A stretch of 64,000 bases of DNA from Amyelois transitella (Eukaryota; Arthropoda; Insecta; Lepidoptera; Pyralidae): positions 881,001 to 945,000 of the forward strand of contig NC_083532.1 in assembly GCF_032362555.1 (NCBI RefSeq). The letters are read 5' to 3'. The position numbers and the translations under genes are program-made. Positions within the stretch are counted from its first letter, which is position 1; every line of letters begins with the position of its first letter. Positions 62,516 through 64,000 of the stretch are shown here, piece after piece. Under the pieces are notes generated by a model, which saw only the letters and a program-made list of their open reading frames with translations, was not told where the DNA came from and searched no databases.

Positions 62516-62799
62516 CCACGTGGCACTTATTATGCTTAAAATTTTATTGTTTTTTATAAGAACTACTGCAACTAAGAGTTTCAAAAGTTCAGTGATTCTT
62601 CACCACTAACTTCTGCTTATAGATCAGGTGACATCACTTATTAGGTAGAAAAACTGCTGTGTGTTTAAAAAAAGGAACAAACATAATTGATAGTAATAAA
62701 ACAATAGTTTATTATAAATATAGCAACGTTTATTGTTCAGGTAATGTACACGGCGCGCGGCACTAAAACGCGTCGCGACCTTTTGTCTTGTCTCCCTGG

Positions 62800-62970
62800 C
62801 GTTCCTCCCGGAGCGTCCCCTAGGGACCACCCTGGATTCTGCGAGTCAGGTATTCACACGAAGCGACTCCCGTCCGACCTCCGTTGCCTGTCCCACATTG
62901 AATCGTGTCTACACATGTTTTCCCTCACTGTAAAAGCATCGGTCAGCATTCCAGCTAATGTACATAATTG
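62800..62970 (+). repeat. Repeat D
   Basis: 'gaccaccctggattctgcga', 'gaagcgactcccgtccgacc', 'gcatcggtcagcattccagc'. Bases 62516-62799 show nothing else. Confidence 0.65.
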
Positions 62971-63116
62971 TTAGAGGTATTGGTACACGGTCGCGTTATT
63001 AACATTTCACTTTATCACGTCAAAGGATTCGGACTCGCGTATCTCACTTTTTGAATCACCACCGTATTGACCGCCGACACTCTCCGATTGATCCCCATTC
63101 CGTCTCGTTCGTTCCC

Positions 63117-64000
63117 TCAGCTTTCCGCTTCACCTCTCCGCCGGAGCCACTCCCGCCACCGCCTGACTCTCTCCCGGCCAACCGCTTCGGCTCTCTGTCG
63201 ATTTTTGGTTTCTCTTCTGCGGAACAGGCGCAACGCCATCGATCGTTCCCGCTCGCCGCTCGCGCTGGGGACGCCCTTGCGAGCCTGCGCGTGCGCTCGG
63301 ACGTTAGCAGAGACGTGCGACCGCGGCGGCGGGTCGGCGCCGACTGCGCAGCGCCGCAGGAACACCGGCGGGTGCGACGGGTGCTGGGGCGCGGAGCTGC
63401 CGGCGCCGCTCTCCAGCAGGGTGAAGGCGGCGCTGAGCTGCGCGGGCGAGTGGCGCACGCGCACCAGGAACGCCGCGTGCTCCGGCCGCAGCAGGTCGCG
63501 CGCGCGCCGCAGCAGGTGGTGCGCGCCGCGCATGCCGCCGCGCGCGCACAGCTCCGCGCAGCGCAGCGACCACGGCTCCGCGGCGCAGTGCTGCAGCTGG
63601 CGCACGCAGCCGCCCACCAGCTTGTCGAGCGTGTAGGCGGGGTACGCCTTGATGCCGAGCATCTCCCTGGCCGCGTCCTCGTAGGCGGCGGGCTCGGTGT
63701 TGCCGTCGAGCACGCCGCGCACCAGCTCCAGCAGCGCGGCGTAGGGGCGCGCGGGCTCGGCGGCGGGCGCGGGCGGCTTGAGGCGCAGTGCGCAGGCGCA
63801 GCTGGCGGCGTGGTGCGCGGCCGCGCTGCCCGCCGCGGCGCGCGCCACCTGCGCCAGGCGCTGCACCAGCAGCGCGTGCAGCCGCAGGAACAGGTACCAC
63901 GAGGACGAGCACAGGAAGCGCATCTCCGACTCGCCGCCGTTGGGCGACCAGCTCTCGCGGTCGCCCGAGCTCGCCGGGGATAACTCGCTGGAACACGAAC
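63117..64000 (-). CDS. Sin3A: Paired amphipathic helix protein Sin3, C-terminal coding region (partial)
   Basis: Sin3 is the scaffold of a histone-deacetylase corepressor. The minus frame reads EMRFLCSSSWYLFLRLHALL, then AALLELVRGVLDGNTEPAAY, MLGIKAYPAYTLDKLVGGCV, RQLQHCAAEPW and FTLLESGAGS...PVFLRRC. In the Sin3 C-terminal domain the same order occurs: WY.FLRLH, DGN...YED, AY.AFT.DKL...VRQLQH, then LLD and PVFL. A possible acceptor (gtgttccag|cg) lies at 63988, so an exon may begin at 63987. Similarity fades near 63340, with a possible splice donor there; the open frame to the stop at 63117 beyond it looks unrelated and may be intron. About 70-75% G+C by eye, with extreme Ala/Arg/Leu codon use, unlike every other gene here. 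The gene enters from the right edge. Confidence 0.85.
   Translation of the reverse strand, partial: SCSSELSPASSGDRESWSPNGGESEMRFLCSSSWYLFLRLHALLVQRLAQVARAAAGSAAAHHAASCACALRLKPPAPAAEPARPYAALLELVRGVLDGNTEPAAYEDAAREMLGIKAYPAYTLDKLVGGCVRQLQHCAAEPWSLRCAELCARGGMRGAHHLLRRARDLLRPEHAAFLVRVRHSPAQLSAAFTLLESGAGSSAPQHPSHPPVFLRRCAVGADPPPRSHVSANVRAHAQARKGVPSASGERERSMALRLFRRRETKNRQRAEAVGRERVRRWREWLRRRGEAES

Noticed and set aside
63051-63983. 310-codon plus-strand frame
   Set aside because: Antisense shadow of the GC-rich Sin3 exon; Arg/Ala/Val composition with no domain, whereas the minus strand has Sin3 landmarks.
63304-63996. 230-codon minus-strand frame in another register
   Set aside because: Low-complexity Arg/Ala/Gly frame produced by high GC; it conflicts with the Sin3 frame.

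Overview
The window is nuclear DNA from a moth or butterfly (Lepidoptera). The evidence is a lepidopteran-type HMG-CoA reductase, spliced genes with GT-AG introns, and a dense load of Helitrons whose ends carry the lepidopteran 'cgcgacttcgtccgcg' hairpin. Apart from a GC-rich right edge it is AT-rich, and much of it is interspersed repeat.

Host genes, left to right: (1) 2387-14656, minus strand: the N-terminal 696 residues of a secreted leucine-rich-repeat protein (Convoluted/acid-labile-subunit-like), rebuilt from 13 exons whose phases all match; the rest lies off the left edge. (2) 15876-16454, plus: an unrecognised 192-residue Cys-rich membrane protein. (3) 27274-29805, plus: HMG-CoA reductase, the mevalonate/juvenile-hormone pathway enzyme, with an unbroken 843-codon reading frame and a 3' splice site 24 bases before its ATG. 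(4) 35404-35471, minus: a lone THAP zinc-finger first exon. (5) 40952-58110, minus: a complete Rab GTPase of 220 residues in six exons, ending in a CC prenylation motif. Its first intron is over 12 kb and holds several kilobases of transposon. (6) 63117-64000, minus: the GC-rich C-terminal part of the corepressor Sin3, entering from the right edge.

Intact mobile elements: an I-clade LINE with both ORFs open and a 14-bp target duplication (51378-56965), sitting inside a Helitron inside the Rab intron; a Mutator-like element with FLYWCH-MULE transposase and 285-bp terminal inverted repeats that look identical (35776-38658); and a PIF/Harbinger element (59251-62270) with 55-bp inverted repeats, a TTA duplication, and two antisense genes (transposase and MADF/BESS protein) whose exons interlock inside each other's introns. 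Degenerate: a Tc1/mariner copy (9989-11611), a hAT-type MITE (33241-33660) and a 5'-truncated LINE (34252-35178).

Repeat names used below. SINE-A: about 260 bp, begins with a GTGCCG...CGGCAC hairpin and ends in (ATGT)n; about 40 copies. SINE-T: tRNA-derived, with A and B boxes. SINE-B: ends in (ATTCT)n. LINE-R: a LINE whose 3' end shares the SINE-A tail. Hel-1 to Hel-4: four non-autonomous Helitron types (TC...CTAG, inserted between A and T). Repeat D: contains 'gaagcgactccc'. MITE-C: contains 'cgcgcgataaaaacg'. Many are nested, so several element boundaries can be read exactly by comparing filled with empty copies.
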